The notes: a model not told the origin generated them from the sequence alone. 64,000 nt of DNA from Amantichitinum ursilacus (GCF_001294205.1 NZ_LAQT01000006.1:1-64000), one strand, 5' to 3'; positions 12,265 through 22,483 are shown, counted from the first letter of the stretch. Numbers and translations: made by a program.

Positions 12265-12376
12265 TATGCTGCATTGCAAGAAACTGACGCAGAGCGGCGT
12301 AGTCATTGGCTTGCAGACTACACATCAGGTACGCAACGCAACACGCTCAACACGTTTCGGGCAATAATCATTTCCT

Positions 12377-13270
12377 ATGGAAATCTACCAATTACGCACT
12401 TTTGTTGCCGTCGCCCAACAGGGCCACCTGACCCAGGCCGCTGAATTGCTTCATTTATCCCAGCCCGCCGTCACCGCGCAGATCAAGGCGCTGGAGGAAG
12501 AACTGGGGATGGCGCTGTTTGAGCGCTTTCCGGGTGGTGTGCAATTAACTGAAGGCGGCAAAGCATTCCTACCGGATGCCGAGCATATTCTGGCGGTTTC
12601 ACGCGATATGCTTTACCGCGCCAAGGCAATGGTGGCCGAGCCGAAAGGAAAGGTGCGCATTGGCACCGTGGGCGTGGCCGCGCGTTTGCGGATCGGGCCG
12701 TGGCTGGCGTTGCTGCGACAGAAATGCCCGCTGATTACGGTGCAGACCACGCAGGGGATTTCGGGGGCGGTCTTGAACGACGTACGCAAAAAGACGCTGG
12801 ATGGTGGCTTTTATTTTGGCCGCAATCCGTTTCAGAACGTCAATTCCTTGCCCTTGTCGGAACTCGGTTTTTGCGTGGCGCTACCGCTGAACCTGGCGGA
12901 GCAACTGCAGCAAGCTGACTGGAAAACGCTGGGCAAAGCGCCGTGGCTGGGTTTGTCGCAGTTTATGAGTCTGAGCGGGATTACCGCCGAGCTTTGGCGC
13001 ACGCACAATATCGCGCCCAAGCGGGTGGGGGAGTTTGATGACGAAGCCACGCTGGCTGAACTGGTCAAAGCGGGGCTGGGCGTGTCTTTGCTGGCGGAAC
13101 GCACGGCACGCCGGTTTGAAGCGGAAGGCTCGATTGCCTTGTGGCGCGGTGGGGAGGTGGCGATTACTGCGCCGCTGCAGTTTATTTATTCGGCGGACCG
13201 GCAGAGTGATCCGATGTTGGCGTTATTGCTGGATTCGTTGCGCGAGATCTGGCCGCAGGCCGAAGCGTGA
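12377..13270 (+). CDS. LysR-family transcriptional regulator
   Basis: A 297-aa regulator. The N-terminal winged helix-turn-helix (MEIYQLRTFVAVAQQG through LSQPAVTAQIKALEEELGMALFER) is followed by a periplasmic-binding-like effector domain. It is divergent from yjcH-actP. LysR proteins commonly control the divergently transcribed neighbour and themselves, so acetate transport is a reasonable guess for its target. The dyad at 12238-12264 between the two genes is a possible binding site. A CrbR-type response regulator elsewhere is an alternative controller. The effector is not predictable from sequence. Confidence 0.9.
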   Translation: MEIYQLRTFVAVAQQGHLTQAAELLHLSQPAVTAQIKALEEELGMALFERFPGGVQLTEGGKAFLPDAEHILAVSRDMLYRAKAMVAEPKGKVRIGTVGVAARLRIGPWLALLRQKCPLITVQTTQGISGAVLNDVRKKTLDGGFYFGRNPFQNVNSLPLSELGFCVALPLNLAEQLQQADWKTLGKAPWLGLSQFMSLSGITAELWRTHNIAPKRVGEFDDEATLAELVKAGLGVSLLAERTARRFEAEGSIALWRGGEVAITAPLQFIYSADRQSDPMLALLLDSLREIWPQAEA

Positions 13271-13341
13271 GGTTTGGCGTGCCTTAGCACCAGTTGGACC
13301 GGCCGGACACGGGTGTGATCGGATTTGCGGGCACGCAAAAA

Positions 13342-13371
13342 CAAAAAACCCACGCATTGGTGGGTTTTTTG
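13342..13371. terminator. Bidirectional terminator between lysR and rpmG
   Basis: The stem AACCCAC / GTGGGTT is flanked by an A-run on the left and T's on the right, so it can stop both the rightward lysR and the leftward rpmB-rpmG message. Confidence 0.85.
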
Positions 13372-13434
13372 TTTTCCGTCCGGCACAGGACCAGGGAATC
13401 CGTTTGCCGTTGAACATGCCAACGACGCGCTGAA

Positions 13435-13590
13435 TTACTTCAGCTTGGTTTCCTTGTACATCACGTGCTTGCGGGCAACCGGATCGAACTTTTTGATTTC
13501 CATCTTTTCCGGCATGGTGCGCTTGTTCTTGGTGGTCGTGTAGAAGTGACCGGTACCAGCGCTGGATTCGAGCTTGATCTTTTCACGCAT
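13435..13590 (-). CDS. rpmG: 50S ribosomal protein L33
   Basis: A 51-aa ribosomal protein of the large subunit. The sequence runs [17 protein letters not shown] and continues through [24 protein letters not shown] to the end METKLK-like tail (YKETKLK). The cysteine pairs of zinc-binding L33 are absent, so this is the zinc-independent form. It begins 12 bases after rpmB ends on the same strand, the usual rpmB-rpmG operon. Confidence 0.97.
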   Translation of the reverse strand: MREKIKLESSAGTGHFYTTTKNKRTMPEKMEIKKFDPVARKHVMYKETKLK

Positions 13591-13602
13591 GATCTTTACC
13601 TA

Positions 13603-13836
13603 TTACAGTTCGCCGCGTGCGCGGAGGTCGGCCAGAACGGTTTCGATGCCGTTCTTGTCGATGGTGCGCAGGGCAGCGTTGGATACGCGCAGGCGCACCC
13701 AGCGGTTTTCGCTCTCAACCCAGAAACGACGGGATTGGAGGTTCGGGAGAAAACGACGTTTCGTTTTGTTGTTGGCGTGGGAAACGTTGTTCCCGGTTAC
13801 CGGACGCTTGCCGGTAACGATGCATACACGTGCCAT
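13603..13836 (-). CDS. rpmB: 50S ribosomal protein L28
   Basis: A 77-aa ribosomal protein. It starts [24 protein letters not shown] and has the conserved [17 protein letters not shown] segment and the C-terminal ADLRARGEL. Only one cysteine is present, so it is the zinc-independent form. It is first in the operon with rpmG. Confidence 0.97.
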   Translation of the reverse strand: MARVCIVTGKRPVTGNNVSHANNKTKRRFLPNLQSRRFWVESENRWVRLRVSNAALRTIDKNGIETVLADLRARGEL

Positions 13837-14197
13837 GGTTAGGATTCCCTGACTTCTGGAAAAACCGTGTTTATATCACGATTCAAGTTATCCGTTCAAG
13901 CCAAAATGCCATCGGCCGACGGGGGTGTTGCAGAATAGCGGAGCCGGGCGCTTAGATCAACAAGCTTTTATCGCTATGTTGATGATTCGCCTGGGAGTTT
14001 CTTACGCCCCATAGGGTGGGTCTGGACCCACCATGCAATGCCGCCGAGAAGGAATGTGATGCGTGCTTCTCGCGCGACATTGATGGGTGGGTCTGGCCCC
14101 ACCATGCAATGCCGCCGAGAAGGAATGTGATGCGTGCTTCTCGCGCGCCATTGATGGGTGGGTCATGACCCACCCTATGGGTTCCCAGGCGGTGTTG
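13837..14197. other. Intergenic region between ftsK and rpmB
   Basis: About 360 bases. It contains the rpmB promoter side and the 71-bp tandem repeat (14014-14180). No gene was seen; a minus-strand frame across the repeats is repeat-derived. Confidence 0.6.
14014..14180. repeat. 71-bp tandem repeat built on the GGTGGGTC palindrome
   Basis: Units start at 14014 and 14085, and a truncated third starts at 14156. Each opens with the palindrome GGTGGGTC-NN-GACCCACC (one mismatch in the second) followed by ATGCAATGCCGCCGAGAAGG. The third unit keeps only the palindrome and CTATGGG. The two full units are nearly identical, which suggests a recent duplication. Confidence 0.85.
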
Positions 14198-16615
14198 TCA
14201 CTCCGCCGAAGCCGCGGGCGCCAGCACCACGCGGTTGCCGTTGGTTTCCATCGGACTGACCAGCCCGGCGGTCTCCATTTGCTCGATCAAGCGTGCCGCG
14301 CGGTTGTAACCAATGCGCAGCTGGCGCTGGACTGAGGAAATCGAAGCGCGGCGGCTTTTCAGCACAAACTGCACGGCATCGTCATATAGCGGGTCGGAAT
14401 CCTCGCCCGCGCCGCCACTCGCGCCGCCTGCATCCGCCCATGGCGCGCCGCCACTGGCTGCGCCTTCCGCCTCAAACCCGCCGTTGAGAATGCCGTCGAT
14501 GTAATCGGGCTCGCCGGTCGATTTGAGAAACGCCACCACCTTGTGCACTTCTTCATCGGCCACAAACGCACCATGCACGCGTTGCGGATAGCCGGTGCCC
14601 GGCGGCAGGAACAACATATCACCCTGGCCCAGCAGCGCTTCCGCGCCCATCTGGTCCAGAATCGTGCGGCTATCAATCTTGGATGAAACCTGGAACGCCA
14701 TGCGCGTTGGAATATTGGCTTTGATCAGGCCGGTAATCACATCAACGCTGGGGCGCTGTGTCGCCAGGATCAAATGGATGCCCGCGGCACGCGCCTTCTG
14801 CGCCAGTCGGGCAATCAATTCTTCAATCTTCTTGCCCGCCACCATCATCAAGTCAGCGAATTCATCGACCACCACCACCACAAACGGCAGATGCTCTAGC
14901 TGTTCGGGCTCGTCCGGGTTAATTGAGAACGGATTGGTCAGCGGTTTGCCGGCTTTCTCGGCGTCTTTCACTTTCTGGTTAAAGCCCGCCAGATTGCGCA
15001 CACCCATCGCGCTCATCAGGCGATAGCGTTTTTCCATTTCGGCCACACACCAGTTCAGCGCGTTGGCGGCCAGTTTCATATCGGTGACCACGGGCGCCAG
15101 CAGATGCGGAATGCCGTCGTAGATCGACAATTCCAGCATTTTGGGGTCGACCATGATAAAGCGCACTTCGTCGGGCGTAGCCTTGTACAGCAGCGACAAA
15201 ATCATCGCGTTAACGCCCACTGATTTACCCGAGCCCGTGGTGCCCGCCACCAACATATGCGGCGCGCGGCCGAGGTCGGTGACGATGGGTTTGCCGGTAA
15301 TATCCTTGCCCAGCGCCATGGTCAGGCGCGAGCCCATCGCGTGGAAGGGCTCGGACGACAGGATTTCGCTCAGGCGAATCATTTGCCGCGTCGGGTTGGG
15401 CAATTCCAGACCCATACAGGTTTTGCCGGGGATGGTTTCCACTACGCGGATCGACACCAGGCCCAGCGCGCGCGACAAATCCTTCATCAGATTGACGATC
15501 TGCGAGCCTTTAACCCCCACGGCTGGTTCGATTTCGTAACGCGTAATCACCGGGCCGGGATAGGCTGCGATGACTTTGACTTCAACGTTGAAATCGCCCA
15601 GCTTGCGTTCGATCAAACGGCTGGTGAATTCCAGCGTTTCGTGGCTGATGGTTTCCTGCGCCACCGGGGCAGGGGCCAGCAGATTCAGCGGCGGCAGCGC
15701 GTTGGGCTCACCGGGCTGACGCGGCAGGTCTTCAAATTCAAACAGCGTAGGCTGCACCGCTTTTTTCTGCTCTTGCTCGGCTTTTTTCTCGGCGGCTTTG
15801 ACTACGGCCTTGGCCACCGGCACTTCCATCACCGGCTCTTCGATAATCAGCGGCGCTTTATCAACCTGCTTTTTCTTTTCGACACTGACGCGTTCTTCGC
15901 GCTGCACCGCAGCCACGCGGCCGATGCGGCGATCCTGCGCGGCGTGCCATGCGGCCACCAGTTTCAGCGCAATCCATTCCAGCGCGCCGCCCAGCTTTTC
16001 CATCAGGTCCAGCCACGACAAACCTGTAAATAAAGACATCCCGATGGCCCATGCCATCGCCAGGGCCAGGGTGGCGCCGGCAAACCCCAGCACGTGATAC
16101 AGCCAGCCACCCAGCGCCAGGCCCAGCACGCCACCGGGCGACAAAGGCAGTGGCATATGCAGGCTGTGCAGGCGCAGCGCTTCCATGCTGCAACTGGCCA
16201 CGATCATCAACATAAAGCCGATGCAGGCCAGCAGCACGACGGGGCGCGAAGATTCATTGATGCGATCGATACGGCGATAGCCCCACCAGATGGCGGCAAA
16301 CAAAAACGTCACCCACCACCAGGCCGAGAAGCCGAACACAGACAGGAAAATATCGGATAACCATGCGCCGACCACGCCAGCGCGGTTGTGCACATCGGCA
16401 TGCGTGGCGCTATGCGACCAGCCCGGATCATCCGGTGCCCAGGTCACCAGTGCCAGCACCAGATACAACACGGCCGCCACCAACAACAGCCACCATGATT
16501 CTCGCAACAGATTGGCCAGTTGCGGCGGTAGCGCCGCCTTGACCGAGGCATTGGCGACGTTTTTCTTGCGGAATAAAGCCATGTTCTTTTGAGTGGATGC
16601 TTGCGGACGGTTCAT
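14198..16615 (-). CDS. ftsK: DNA translocase FtsK
   Basis: A septum-anchored dsDNA pump that segregates chromosome termini and activates XerCD at dif. It is 805 aa. Four to five N-terminal membrane helices (residues about 40-200) precede a charged Lys/Glu/Ala-rich linker shorter than that of E. coli. The RecA-like motor has Walker A GTTGSGKS near residue 460 and Walker [14 protein letters not shown]-terminal gamma winged helix ([34 protein letters not shown]) reads KOPS. The start is uncertain: ATG 16615 or ATG 16582 (MALFRKKN); neither has a strong ribosome site. Confidence 0.95.
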   Translation of the reverse strand: MNRPQASTQKNMALFRKKNVANASVKAALPPQLANLLRESWWLLLVAAVLYLVLALVTWAPDDPGWSHSATHADVHNRAGVVGAWLSDIFLSVFGFSAWWWVTFLFAAIWWGYRRIDRINESSRPVVLLACIGFMLMIVASCSMEALRLHSLHMPLPLSPGGVLGLALGGWLYHVLGFAGATLALAMAWAIGMSLFTGLSWLDLMEKLGGALEWIALKLVAAWHAAQDRRIGRVAAVQREERVSVEKKKQVDKAPLIIEEPVMEVPVAKAVVKAAEKKAEQEQKKAVQPTLFEFEDLPRQPGEPNALPPLNLLAPAPVAQETISHETLEFTSRLIERKLGDFNVEVKVIAAYPGPVITRYEIEPAVGVKGSQIVNLMKDLSRALGLVSIRVVETIPGKTCMGLELPNPTRQMIRLSEILSSEPFHAMGSRLTMALGKDITGKPIVTDLGRAPHMLVAGTTGSGKSVGVNAMILSLLYKATPDEVRFIMVDPKMLELSIYDGIPHLLAPVVTDMKLAANALNWCVAEMEKRYRLMSAMGVRNLAGFNQKVKDAEKAGKPLTNPFSINPDEPEQLEHLPFVVVVVDEFADLMMVAGKKIEELIARLAQKARAAGIHLILATQRPSVDVITGLIKANIPTRMAFQVSSKIDSRTILDQMGAEALLGQGDMLFLPPGTGYPQRVHGAFVADEEVHKVVAFLKSTGEPDYIDGILNGGFEAEGAASGGAPWADAGGASGGAGEDSDPLYDDAVQFVLKSRRASISSVQRQLRIGYNRAARLIEQMETAGLVSPMETNGNRVVLAPAASAE

Positions 16616-16838
16616 CGACGGCCCTGGCCCGGGCTGCCGGGCGCGTCAAGTCGCTGATTAAAAGTGAGAGATTGCCACAGCGGCGCGTGCACCGCACGGA
16701 CGGACGTCGGCGCGTTCACACAGCGCGGCGCGGGGGCATGGGCGGATGTGTCAGCGCGAGTCTGACAGGGCGGTGTTGCGCCAGCGCCCTTCAGACCCGA
16801 AGCGCCAGCCCGGCGCGCGCATCCACCAACTCGCGCGT

Positions 16839-17579
16839 TCAGGTCAGAAACCCCGCCAGCTTGTTTTCCATGATGCGTGGGTTCTCGCCATTGGCGATGG
16901 TGACGATGCCTTCCATCATCATTTCGCGCCGACGCACTTCGGTGTCGATGTGCTGGCGCAGCTTGCTGTAGATCGGCAGAAAAATCAGGTTGGCCGAGCC
17001 CACGCCATAAATGGTGGCCACAAACGCCACTGCAATGCCCGCGCCCAGCTTGCCCGGGTCGGTCAGGTTTTCCATCACGTGGATCAGGCCCAGCACCGCG
17101 CCCAGAATGCCGATGGTGGGGGCATAGCCGCCCGCCGATTCCCAGATGCGCGCGGCCGCTTTGGCGCGCAGTTCCCAAGCATCGATATCCAGTTCCAGCG
17201 CTTTGCGGATCATGTCGGGTTCCGCGCCATCCACCAGCAATTGAATACCGCGTTTTACATAGGCGTCTTTCTCGGCCTGCGCGTATTGCTCCAGACCCAG
17301 CAAACCGCCACGGCGCGCTTGCTGGCTCCAGCCCATCAGTGTGGTAAGAATGCGACGAAAATCGTGCTGCGGCGGCAGGAACACCCACTTCAGCATGCGT
17401 ACGCCCGCCATAAAGTCGGGCAGGCGGCTTTGCAACATCACCGCGCCGATGGTGCCGCCAATCACGATCAGGAATGCGGTGAACTGCAACAACGACGCGA
17501 TATGGCCACCCTCGAGCCATTGGCCCAGCACGATGGCCGAAATACCCAGCACTAATCCGATTACGCTTGTTTTGTCCAT
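16839..17579 (-). CDS. motC: Flagellar motor protein MotC (MotA/PomA family)
   Basis: A stator proton-channel subunit of 246 aa with four membrane helices. Helices 1-2 are at about residues 5-50. The large cytoplasmic loop contains YVKRGIQLLVDGAEPDMIRKALE. Helices 3-4 carry APTIGILGAVLGLIHVME and VAFVATIYGVGSANL, the conserved MotA signature. It lies 54 bases after fliA on the same strand. The partner MotD (MotB family) usually follows directly, but here the next 220 bases have no such gene and ftsK comes next, so the partner must be elsewhere or missing. Confidence 0.9.
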   Translation of the reverse strand: MDKTSVIGLVLGISAIVLGQWLEGGHIASLLQFTAFLIVIGGTIGAVMLQSRLPDFMAGVRMLKWVFLPPQHDFRRILTTLMGWSQQARRGGLLGLEQYAQAEKDAYVKRGIQLLVDGAEPDMIRKALELDIDAWELRAKAAARIWESAGGYAPTIGILGAVLGLIHVMENLTDPGKLGAGIAVAFVATIYGVGSANLIFLPIYSKLRQHIDTEVRRREMMMEGIVTIANGENPRIMENKLAGFLT

Positions 17580-17633
17580 TGAGTCAGCGGGTTGATGTTG
17601 TTCTTGAGAGCCAGATCGCGGCCCGGGCTGGCT

Positions 17634-18425
17634 TTAGCGATGCAGCCAGTCTTGCACGCGACTGCGTAAACGCGCTACGGCCTGGCTATGCAATTGCGAA
17701 ACACGAGACTCGGTAACGCCCAGTACGGCGCCGATTTCTTTCAGGTTCAGCTCTTCATCGTAGTACAAGGCCATCACCAGTTGTTCGCGCTCGGGCAACA
17801 GCGCAATGCCTTCAATCAACAGTTTTTTAAAGCCGCTGTCTTCCAGTTGCGCCAACGGATTGGCGTGATGGTCGGCGGTAAACTGGTCCAGCTGATCGTT
17901 TTCGTCTTCGTCTTCAAAATCTTCGTAATACACCAGCTGATGCCCGCGCGCGTCGGCCAGCATGGCCTGGTATTCGTCCAGCGGCATGCTCATCGACGTG
18001 GCCACTTCGGCTTCATGCGGCGCGCGGCCCAGTTTTTGTTCGAGCGCGTGGATGGCTTTTTCGATATCGCGCATGTTCTTGCGCGTCTGGCGCGGCGCCC
18101 AGTCGGCGCTGCGCAGTTCATCCAGCATGGCACCGCGGATGCGTTGCGTGGCAAAGGTCTCGAATTGCACCCCGGCATTGGGATCGAAATTGCGTGCGGC
18201 TTCCATCAGGCCAATCAGGCCCACCTGGATCAGATCTTCCACTTCAACACTGGCAGGCAGCCGCGACACCAGGTGGTAAGCGATGCGCTTGACCAGCGGG
18301 GCGTGCCGGGCGACGCGGTCGTCGTCGCTCGAAGCCTGGGTCTGACGATAAAGGTGCAATGCGCGTTGTGCGGGCATACCAGGATTACGGGTCTCTGTGC
18401 GATCAATCAAGGGCGGCAGTGTCAT
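17634..18425 (-). CDS. fliA: RNA polymerase sigma factor for flagellar operons (sigma-28)
   Basis: Directs RNA polymerase to late flagellar promoters and is held in check by FlgM. The product is 263 aa, the typical FliA size. Region 2 (residues about 45-110) contains DLIQVGLIGLMEAARNFDP and QFETFATQRIRGAMLDELR. Region 3 and region 4 follow, with LPEREQLVMALYYDEELNLKEIGAVLGVTESRVSQ as the -35 recognition helix-turn-helix. It is followed by motC, which places both in the flagellar regulon. The rest of the flagellar cluster presumably lies elsewhere, since its right neighbour is rsgA. Confidence 0.95.
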   Translation of the reverse strand: MTLPPLIDRTETRNPGMPAQRALHLYRQTQASSDDDRVARHAPLVKRIAYHLVSRLPASVEVEDLIQVGLIGLMEAARNFDPNAGVQFETFATQRIRGAMLDELRSADWAPRQTRKNMRDIEKAIHALEQKLGRAPHEAEVATSMSMPLDEYQAMLADARGHQLVYYEDFEDEDENDQLDQFTADHHANPLAQLEDSGFKKLLIEGIALLPEREQLVMALYYDEELNLKEIGAVLGVTESRVSQLHSQAVARLRSRVQDWLHR

Positions 18426-18520
18426 GGCGCCAACCTGCCCCTCACGCCGCGCGCCGAGCCGCTACGCGCTGCGTGTTCAAGACCAGAATAGTACAGCGGC
18501 ATGCAATGGTCCGTCGCCTC

Positions 18521-19420
18521 TTAATAAGTATCCATCTGGGCCAGTTCGTCCTGCAGTCGATGCAGCAACTGCAGGCGCGACGCGGGCACCGTGCCGGCTT
18601 CCACCGCGGCCTTCAGCGCGCACGACGGTTCTTGCCGATGGCGGCAGTTATGAAAGCGGCACTGCCCTTGCAGCGGCCGGAAATCCGGCATCAGCCCCGG
18701 CAGTTGTTCTTCTTTAACGTGCGCCAGGCCAAACGACTGCAAACCCGGCGAATCGATCAGCGCCGCACCCTCTACCTGATCATCCAGATGGTAGAAGGTG
18801 GCGTGCGTGGTGGTGTGCTTGCCCGAATCCAGCGCCTCCGAGATATCGTTGACGCGCGCATTCGCCTCGGGCACCAGTGCATTGAGCAGCGTGGATTTAC
18901 CCATGCCCGACTGACCCACCAGCACCGAGATATGCCCTTGCAGCCGTTCGCGCAGCGGCGCGACATCGGCCTTGGCCGACAAGGCCAGCAGCGGATAGCC
19001 CAGTTCTTCGTAATAGCGCAGCGCCTCACGCGCGGCCGCCGCCTGGGGCAGATCGCATTTATTCAGCACAATCAGCGGCTCGATGTCTTCGGCTTCGGCG
19101 GCGATCAGCGCGCGGCCGATCAGCTCGTCCAGATAGCTGGGCACCGGCGCCACCACAATCGCAATCTGCGTGACATTGGCGGCAATGATTTTGGAGCGCC
19201 ACTGGTCCGAGCGGTACAGCAGCGTTTTGCGCGGCAAGGCTTTTTCGATGACGGCCTGTTCGGCATTCAGCGGCTTGATCTGCACCAGATCGCCGCAGGC
19301 AAAGTCCGACTTTTTGCCGCGCGCGCTGCAATTAAGCCGGCTGCGATCGGGTAGCTCCACCATGTAACTGCGGCCATGGCTGGCCACGATGCGGGCGATG
19401 TGGGTCAGCGGCGCGGTCAT
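18521..19420 (-). CDS. rsgA: Ribosome small-subunit-dependent GTPase A
   Basis: A circularly permuted GTPase that helps late 30S maturation. It is 299 aa. It has an N-terminal OB fold, then permuted G motifs in the order G4 (LNKCDL), G1 (GQSGMGKST), G3 (DSPGLQSFGL). A C-terminal zinc-binding part with C..H.C (CRFHNCRHRQEPSC) follows. Such genes often neighbour orn, and orn is about 2.5 kb to the right here. Confidence 0.96.
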   Translation of the reverse strand: MTAPLTHIARIVASHGRSYMVELPDRSRLNCSARGKKSDFACGDLVQIKPLNAEQAVIEKALPRKTLLYRSDQWRSKIIAANVTQIAIVVAPVPSYLDELIGRALIAAEAEDIEPLIVLNKCDLPQAAAAREALRYYEELGYPLLALSAKADVAPLRERLQGHISVLVGQSGMGKSTLLNALVPEANARVNDISEALDSGKHTTTHATFYHLDDQVEGAALIDSPGLQSFGLAHVKEEQLPGLMPDFRPLQGQCRFHNCRHRQEPSCALKAAVEAGTVPASRLQLLHRLQDELAQMDTY

Positions 19421-19468
19421 CGGCTCGGGCCCGCGCGGTGGGCAAGGTACGGCAAGGGGGAGGTCATC

Positions 19469-19795
19469 TTAATCAAACAGGGCATCAACTCGGGCTGCGC
19501 AAATAAAATCGTTACGGGTAAGGCCGCCAGCCGAATGCGTCGTCCAGACCAGGGCGCAATGGTTGTAGCTGACGCTCATGTCGGGGTGATGATCTTCGGT
19601 ATCGGCAATAAAGGCGACGGCGTTTACAAACGCCATCGTCTGATAAAAATTCTTGAAATCCCACGCTTTGTGCAGGGTGGCATCCACCCGCTTCCAGCCC
19701 GGCAACTGCGCCAGCAGGGCTTCCGCCGCGGTCGTGTCCAGTTTCAAGGCATCGTTCTGGCAGTGCTCTTTACTGATGGAAAGGTGTGCGGACAT
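19469..19795 (-). CDS. phhB: 4a-hydroxytetrahydrobiopterin dehydratase
   Basis: Recycles the pterin cofactor of aromatic amino acid hydroxylases. It is a 108-aa single-domain protein. The conserved FKNFYQTMAFVNAVAFIADTEDHHPDMSVSYN segment contains the active-site histidine pair and the Pro-Asp. It lies between the M48 protease and rsgA, all on the minus strand with short gaps. This set (protease, dehydratase, RsgA) is a common order in Betaproteobacteria. Phenylalanine hydroxylase is not in the window. Confidence 0.92.
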   Translation of the reverse strand: MSAHLSISKEHCQNDALKLDTTAAEALLAQLPGWKRVDATLHKAWDFKNFYQTMAFVNAVAFIADTEDHHPDMSVSYNHCALVWTTHSAGGLTRNDFICAARVDALFD

Positions 19796-19819
19796 CGGCG
19801 GCTCCTGGCAAGGCGGGGA

Positions 19820-21067
19820 TCAGGCCTGCTGTTTGAGCGCGGCGACGCGCAAGCTGGCAGGTGGGTGGCTGTCGTAATACACGCTGTGCAACGGATCGGG
19901 CGTCAGCGTTGAGGCGTTGTCGCGGTACAGCTTGACCAGCGCGCGGATCAGATCGGTGGCCGAAGCTTGTTGCGCGGCAAAGGCATCGGCTTCGTATTCG
20001 TGCTTGCGCGACATATACGAGCCCAGCGGCGCAAACAAAAAGGTAAATACCGGCAGCACCATAAAGAATAGCGTCAATGCGGTGGCAGTATTGGCCGTTT
20101 GCACGCCGAGGCCTTGATAGAACCACGCGGCGGGCAGCAACTGGCCCAGCACAAACAGCAGCACGGCCATCAAACCAAACGACCAGATGCGCGATTTAAC
20201 AATGTGGTTGCGCTTGAAATGGCCCAGCTCGTGCGCCAGCACCGCTTCAATTTCATCACCGTCCAGGCGTTGGATTAGCGTATCGAAAAACACGATGCGC
20301 TTGTTGTTGCCCATGCCGGTGAAATACGCATTGCCATGGCTGGAGCGCTTGGAGCCATCCATGGTGAAAATCCCGTTGGAAACAAAGCCGCAGCGATTCA
20401 GCAGCGCTTCGATGCGTTGGCGCAGGCTTTCATCGGCCAGCGGTTCAAACTTGTTGAACAGCGGGGCAATCCAGGTGGGAAACACCCACATGATAAAGAA
20501 CATGAAGGCAACGGTAGCCACCCACACATAAGCCCACCAGTACGTGCCCATGCGGCCCATCAGCCATAGCACCAGCGCGACAAACGGCAGGCCGATGACC
20601 GCCATTAACAGGCTCTGGCGCACCGCGTCGCTGATAAACAGTTTTTTCGACATCTGGTTAAAGCCAAAGCGTTCTTCGATGCTGAAGGTGCTATGCCACG
20701 AAAACGGCAGGCCGATGACCAACTGGATCAGGCCCAGCAAAGCAATCATCGCCACGCCCGCCAGTATGCCCGGGCCAAACCAGCCTTCAGTCAGTCGCAT
20801 CAAGGCATCGATACCGCCGCCCAGCGTAAACGCCAGCAGCACCATCGCCTCAAACACGGTGTTGATCATGCCAAAGCGGCTTTTCACCACCGTGTAATCG
20901 GCAGCGCGCTGGTGCGACGCCAGCGAGATATTGGCGGCAAACGCCTCGGGCACGGCATTGCGATGGCGGCGCACATGATTGATCTGGCGCAGCGCCAGCC
21001 ACAGTTGCAGCAGCACGCTGGCCACCAACGCAAACACAAACAGGGCGGAAAACTGATGGGAAGTCAT
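19820..21067 (-). CDS. M48-family membrane zinc metallopeptidase (Ste24/CAAX prenyl protease 1 type)
   Basis: An integral membrane endopeptidase of 415 aa. Seven or so membrane helices surround the catalytic HELGH motif at residues 279-283. The downstream EADAFAAQ supplies the third zinc ligand. The stretch PLGSYMSRKHEYEAD is typical of Ste24-like members. Bacterial homologues probably act in membrane-protein quality control, and the substrate is unknown. Confidence 0.92.
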   Translation of the reverse strand: MTSHQFSALFVFALVASVLLQLWLALRQINHVRRHRNAVPEAFAANISLASHQRAADYTVVKSRFGMINTVFEAMVLLAFTLGGGIDALMRLTEGWFGPGILAGVAMIALLGLIQLVIGLPFSWHSTFSIEERFGFNQMSKKLFISDAVRQSLLMAVIGLPFVALVLWLMGRMGTYWWAYVWVATVAFMFFIMWVFPTWIAPLFNKFEPLADESLRQRIEALLNRCGFVSNGIFTMDGSKRSSHGNAYFTGMGNNKRIVFFDTLIQRLDGDEIEAVLAHELGHFKRNHIVKSRIWSFGLMAVLLFVLGQLLPAAWFYQGLGVQTANTATALTLFFMVLPVFTFLFAPLGSYMSRKHEYEADAFAAQQASATDLIRALVKLYRDNASTLTPDPLHSVYYDSHPPASLRVAALKQQA

Positions 21068-21178
21068 ACGGGATATTCTGCAGCGGTCATTGCGAAGAAG
21101 TGCAGAGTATAGGGTAAAGCACCTCGCCCGGCGTCAGCGCAAAGCGGGCCGGGCGGGTTGCTGTACTGCGCAGGCGGC

Positions 21179-21652
21179 TTAATCGTGCTTGCCGCGCGTG
21201 GCCAGCGCCACCACGGCAATGCCGGCCGCCACGATCAGCAAATCTTCGATCAGGCCGCTTTTAGTCTGGCCGATTTCCGCCATGGCCTTCTTGCGACCAT
21301 CCAGCGTGGCATACGCCAATGGCACGGCGGTGGCGACCGCAATGGCGGCGCCTTCTTTTTCCTGGCCCTTGGGCGCGAGCGCAGCGCCCGCAATACCGGC
21401 ACTGGCCACACGCGCCAGCAACCCCAGAAACACGGTGCGATCGGGCGCGGATTTCATTTTGTCGCCCGCCAGTTCGCCTGCGCCCATCGCCAGCGCGCCA
21501 TATTTAAAAACGGGATGATCCAGCAGTTCCAGCTTGCCTGGCGTTTTGCGGCCCAACAGGCGCGCGGCGGCCAGCGCGGCCATCGGCGTCATCGAGCGGG
21601 CGCTGGCCACGGCGCCGATCAGGGCGGAGGCGATCAGGCTACGAATTTTCAT
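21179..21652 (-). CDS. DUF4126-type membrane protein
   Basis: A 157-aa Ala/Gly-rich hydrophobic protein with probably four membrane segments. The N-terminus MKIRSLIASALIGAVASARS with SMTPMAALAAARLLGR resembles the DUF4126 family, for which no function is known. It stands alone between the M48 protease and the divergent orn. The coding strand is supported by a normal composition and by the absence of a better frame. Confidence 0.7.
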   Translation of the reverse strand: MKIRSLIASALIGAVASARSMTPMAALAAARLLGRKTPGKLELLDHPVFKYGALAMGAGELAGDKMKSAPDRTVFLGLLARVASAGIAGAALAPKGQEKEGAAIAVATAVPLAYATLDGRKKAMAEIGQTKSGLIEDLLIVAAGIAVVALATRGKHD

Positions 21653-21913
21653 CTTTATAAGCTCCGGTTTGGCGACGTGGCGGGTGGGTCACGCCGGGTG
21701 GGCAGGTTTGCATGAGGGTGTGCTTCGATGCTACGACCCGCCTCGGCGCGCTGATACCGGACGCCCGCCGTAGCCCGTGTCGGATTTAGCGTAAATGGCC
21801 CGAGCCCGATTCTGGCGTGCGCCGACACCGTTGCACCGCCATCGCGCCGTAGCCCGCGTGACATATAATGCGGAGCTGACGAACTTAATGCTTGCCGAGC
21901 AGGAGCCCCATCA

Positions 21914-22483
21914 ATGGCGCAAGACCAGAATCACCTTATCTGGCTGGACATGGAAATGACCGGCCTCGACCCGCAAAATGACCGCATCATCGAACTGGCG
22001 CTGGTCATCACCGACGGGCATCTCAACGTGGTGGCCGAAAGCCCGGCCTGGGCCGTGCATCAGGATGACGCCGTGCTCGATGCCATGGACGACTGGAACA
22101 AAGGCACGCATGGCCGCTCCGGCCTGATCGACCGCGTTAAAGCCTCCACCCAGAGCGTGGACGATGTGCAGAAAGCCGCCATGGAATTTCTGGCCGAGTG
22201 GGTGCCGCAACGCGCTTCGCCCATGTGTGGCAACAGCATCTGTCAGGACCGCCGCTTTATGGCGCGCTGGATGCCCGAGCTTGAAACCTGGTTCCACTAC
22301 CGCAATCTGGATGTCTCGACGCTGAAAGAACTGTGCAAACGCTGGCAGCCCGAGATTCATCGCCAGTTTAAAAAGCAGGGCAAACATACTGCGCTGGCCG
22401 ATATTCATGAATCGATCGACGAGCTCAAGTTCTATCGCGAACACTTTTTGCGCGTGCCCTCGGCGCCGCTGGAAGTGGATTGA
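21914..22483 (+). CDS. orn: Oligoribonuclease
   Basis: A 3'-5' exoribonuclease that degrades RNA dinucleotides, including pGpG from cyclic-di-GMP turnover. It is 189 aa. The DEDDh catalytic residues are visible: D12 and E14 in [10 protein letters not shown], the central Asp in [11 protein letters not shown], and the His/Asp of [25 protein letters not shown] stretch precedes the ATG. A terminator follows at 22504. Confidence 0.97.
   Translation: MAQDQNHLIWLDMEMTGLDPQNDRIIELALVITDGHLNVVAESPAWAVHQDDAVLDAMDDWNKGTHGRSGLIDRVKASTQSVDDVQKAAMEFLAEWVPQRASPMCGNSICQDRRFMARWMPELETWFHYRNLDVSTLKELCKRWQPEIHRQFKKQGKHTALADIHESIDELKFYREHFLRVPSAPLEVD

Noticed and set aside
16612-17520. A 302-codon minus-strand frame overlapping motC
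   Set aside because: It lies in another frame of motC with Arg/Gly-rich composition. Its tail in the gap before ftsK does not resemble MotD.
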